From Acidobacteriaceae bacterium (GTDB lineage Bacteria > Acidobacteriota > Terriglobia > Terriglobales > Acidobacteriaceae): DNA of 7,021 bases. The DNA lies in contig PLST01000463.1 of NCBI GenBank assembly GCA_003164255.1, positions 913-7,933 of the forward strand, in the 5' to 3' direction. The notes beneath the pieces were generated by a model that was not told the origin of the DNA, did not search any database, and was given only the letters and a program-made list of their open reading frames with translations. Shown piece after piece: positions 6,075-7,021 of this stretch (its first letter is position 1; each line of letters opens with the position of its first letter). Both the position numbers and the translations under genes were made by a program.

Positions 6075-7021
6075 ATGGCTGAAACCACCGCAATCGCACA
6101 GCCGCCGGCGTCGCCGGCCTTCAATCCATGGATCGTGGCCATGACCGTCACACTGGCCACGTTCATGGAGGTGCTCGACTCCACCATCACGAACGTATCT
6201 CTTCCGCACATCGCGGGCACACTCGGCGCCACTGCAGAAGAGAGCACTTGGGTCATCACCAGCTACCTCGTTTCGAGTGCGGTTGTGCTTCCCATGAGTG
6301 GCTGGTTGTCAAACCTCATTGGCCGCAAGCGCTTCTACATGATCTGCGTCGCCATCTTTACTTGCAGTTCGTTTCTATGTGGACTGGCCACAAGCCTGCC
6401 CATGCTCATCTTCTTCCGCATTCTTCAAGGCGCCGGAGGCGGCGGACTGCAGCCCACTGAACAGGCCATCCTCGCCGACACATTTTCGGCAAAGCAGCGT
6501 GGCATGGGGTTCGCTATGTATGGCGTGGCCATCCTGGTGGCGCCGGCCATCGGTCCCACGCTCGGAGGATACATCACTGACAATTTCAGTTGGCACTGGA
6601 TCTTCTTTATCAACGTGCCTATTGGCATTCTTTCGCTTTCGCTCACGTCGCGAATTGTCCGCGACCCTGCATATCTCAGGAACATGATCAAATCCAACTT
6701 CCGCGTCGACTATATGGGCATCGGACTTATCGTCATCGGAGTTGGATTCTTGCAATATGTTCTCGACAAGGGCCAGGAGAATGACTGGTTCGCGTCGAAT
6801 GCGATTCTCATCAGCTTCACTATTTCCATGGTCGCGCTGGTTGCCCTCGTTTTCCGCGAGGTCACGCACGAAAACCCCATCATGGATCTGCGCCTGCTTA
6901 AAAAGCGAAACTTCGCCACTGCCATCTTGTTCAGTTTTATTCTCGGCATCGTGCTCAACGGCTCAACGGTGCTGTTGCCGCAATTCTTGCAAAACGACCT
7001 TGGCTACACCGCGCAGCAGTC
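6075..7021 (+). CDS. emrB: EmrB-type DHA2 major-facilitator drug transporter, 3' end cut off by the window
   Basis: This reading frame stays open to the window edge and gives 315 residues of a family usually about 510-530 long. It should be the proton-driven inner-membrane exporter of the pump. Visible motifs are LDSTITNVSLP (34-44, motif D1), GWLSNLIGRKRF (76-87, motif A), RILQGAGGGGLQP (115-127, motif B with R115) and APAIGPTLGGYI (156-167, antiporter motif C). FSWHWIFFINVPIG (171-184) is highly typical of EmrB/QacA-type 14-helix transporters. About eight to nine membrane segments can be followed before the cut. ATG 6075 lies 2 bp after the adaptor's TAA. Its ribosome site is weak (TTGGA at 6064-6068), so translation probably depends on coupling. 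Which compounds it exports cannot be read from the sequence. Confidence 0.93.
   Translation, partial: MAETTAIAQPPASPAFNPWIVAMTVTLATFMEVLDSTITNVSLPHIAGTLGATAEESTWVITSYLVSSAVVLPMSGWLSNLIGRKRFYMICVAIFTCSSFLCGLATSLPMLIFFRILQGAGGGGLQPTEQAILADTFSAKQRGMGFAMYGVAILVAPAIGPTLGGYITDNFSWHWIFFINVPIGILSLSLTSRIVRDPAYLRNMIKSNFRVDYMGIGLIVIGVGFLQYVLDKGQENDWFASNAILISFTISMVALVALVFREVTHENPIMDLRLLKKRNFATAILFSFILGIVLNGSTVLLPQFLQNDLGYTAQQ

Noticed and set aside
5530..6099. Minus-strand reading frame opposite the end of the adaptor gene
   Set aside because: It overlaps the strongly recognised EmrA C-terminal region and the EmrB start. It has no family signature of its own.
1..7021. CRISPR array, tRNA/rRNA genes, insertion sequences or attachment sites
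   Set aside because: No regularly spaced direct repeats, cloverleaf-like segments, transposase motifs or paired terminal repeats were seen.

Overview
The window is GC-rich, gene-dense DNA from a Gram-negative bacterium. The evidence for a Gram-negative host is a TolC-type outer-membrane channel, a periplasmic adaptor and a Tat-exported enzyme. The combination of a Tat-exported GHL6-like glycoside hydrolase, a signal peptide ending in R-A-Q and a TetR/TolC/EmrA/EmrB cassette best suggests Acidobacteriota (Terriglobia). This is an inference from gene style, not a proven assignment.

Layout. Positions 100-2328 (minus strand) encode a large Tat-exported protein with a predicted TIM-barrel hydrolase domain, a beta-galactosidase-trimerisation-like domain and a C-terminal beta-rich domain. 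A 271-bp gap follows (2329-2599), with a 10-bp inverted repeat in the leader of that gene. Positions 2600-3220 (minus) encode a TetR/AcrR-family repressor. An 80-bp divergent control region (3221-3300) separates it from a rightward operon. That operon holds a TolC-like outer-membrane factor (3301-4818), an EmrA/HlyD-type membrane-fusion protein (4819-6072) and the first 315 residues of an EmrB-type DHA2 major-facilitator transporter (6075 to the window edge).

How it works together. The three rightward genes are nearly contiguous: 0 bp lies between the first and second and 2 bp between the second and third. They should build one tripartite pump spanning inner membrane, periplasm and outer membrane. 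The repressor is divergently transcribed. The control region contains a 20-bp near-palindrome at 3261-3280. It lies directly downstream of the -10 of a near-consensus promoter for the pump, and between and overlapping the -35 and -10 of a promoter for the repressor. One bound dimer could therefore shut off both directions and be released by a pump substrate. This is the clearest non-coding signal in the window.

The hydrolase gene has its own ribosome binding site and probably its own promoter. Nothing in the sequence ties its function to the pump. I found no tRNA, rRNA, CRISPR array, insertion sequence or obviously new system. The most interesting items are the shared operator, the undefined start of the TolC-like gene, the inverted repeat at 2369-2402 and the unassigned activity of the hydrolase.
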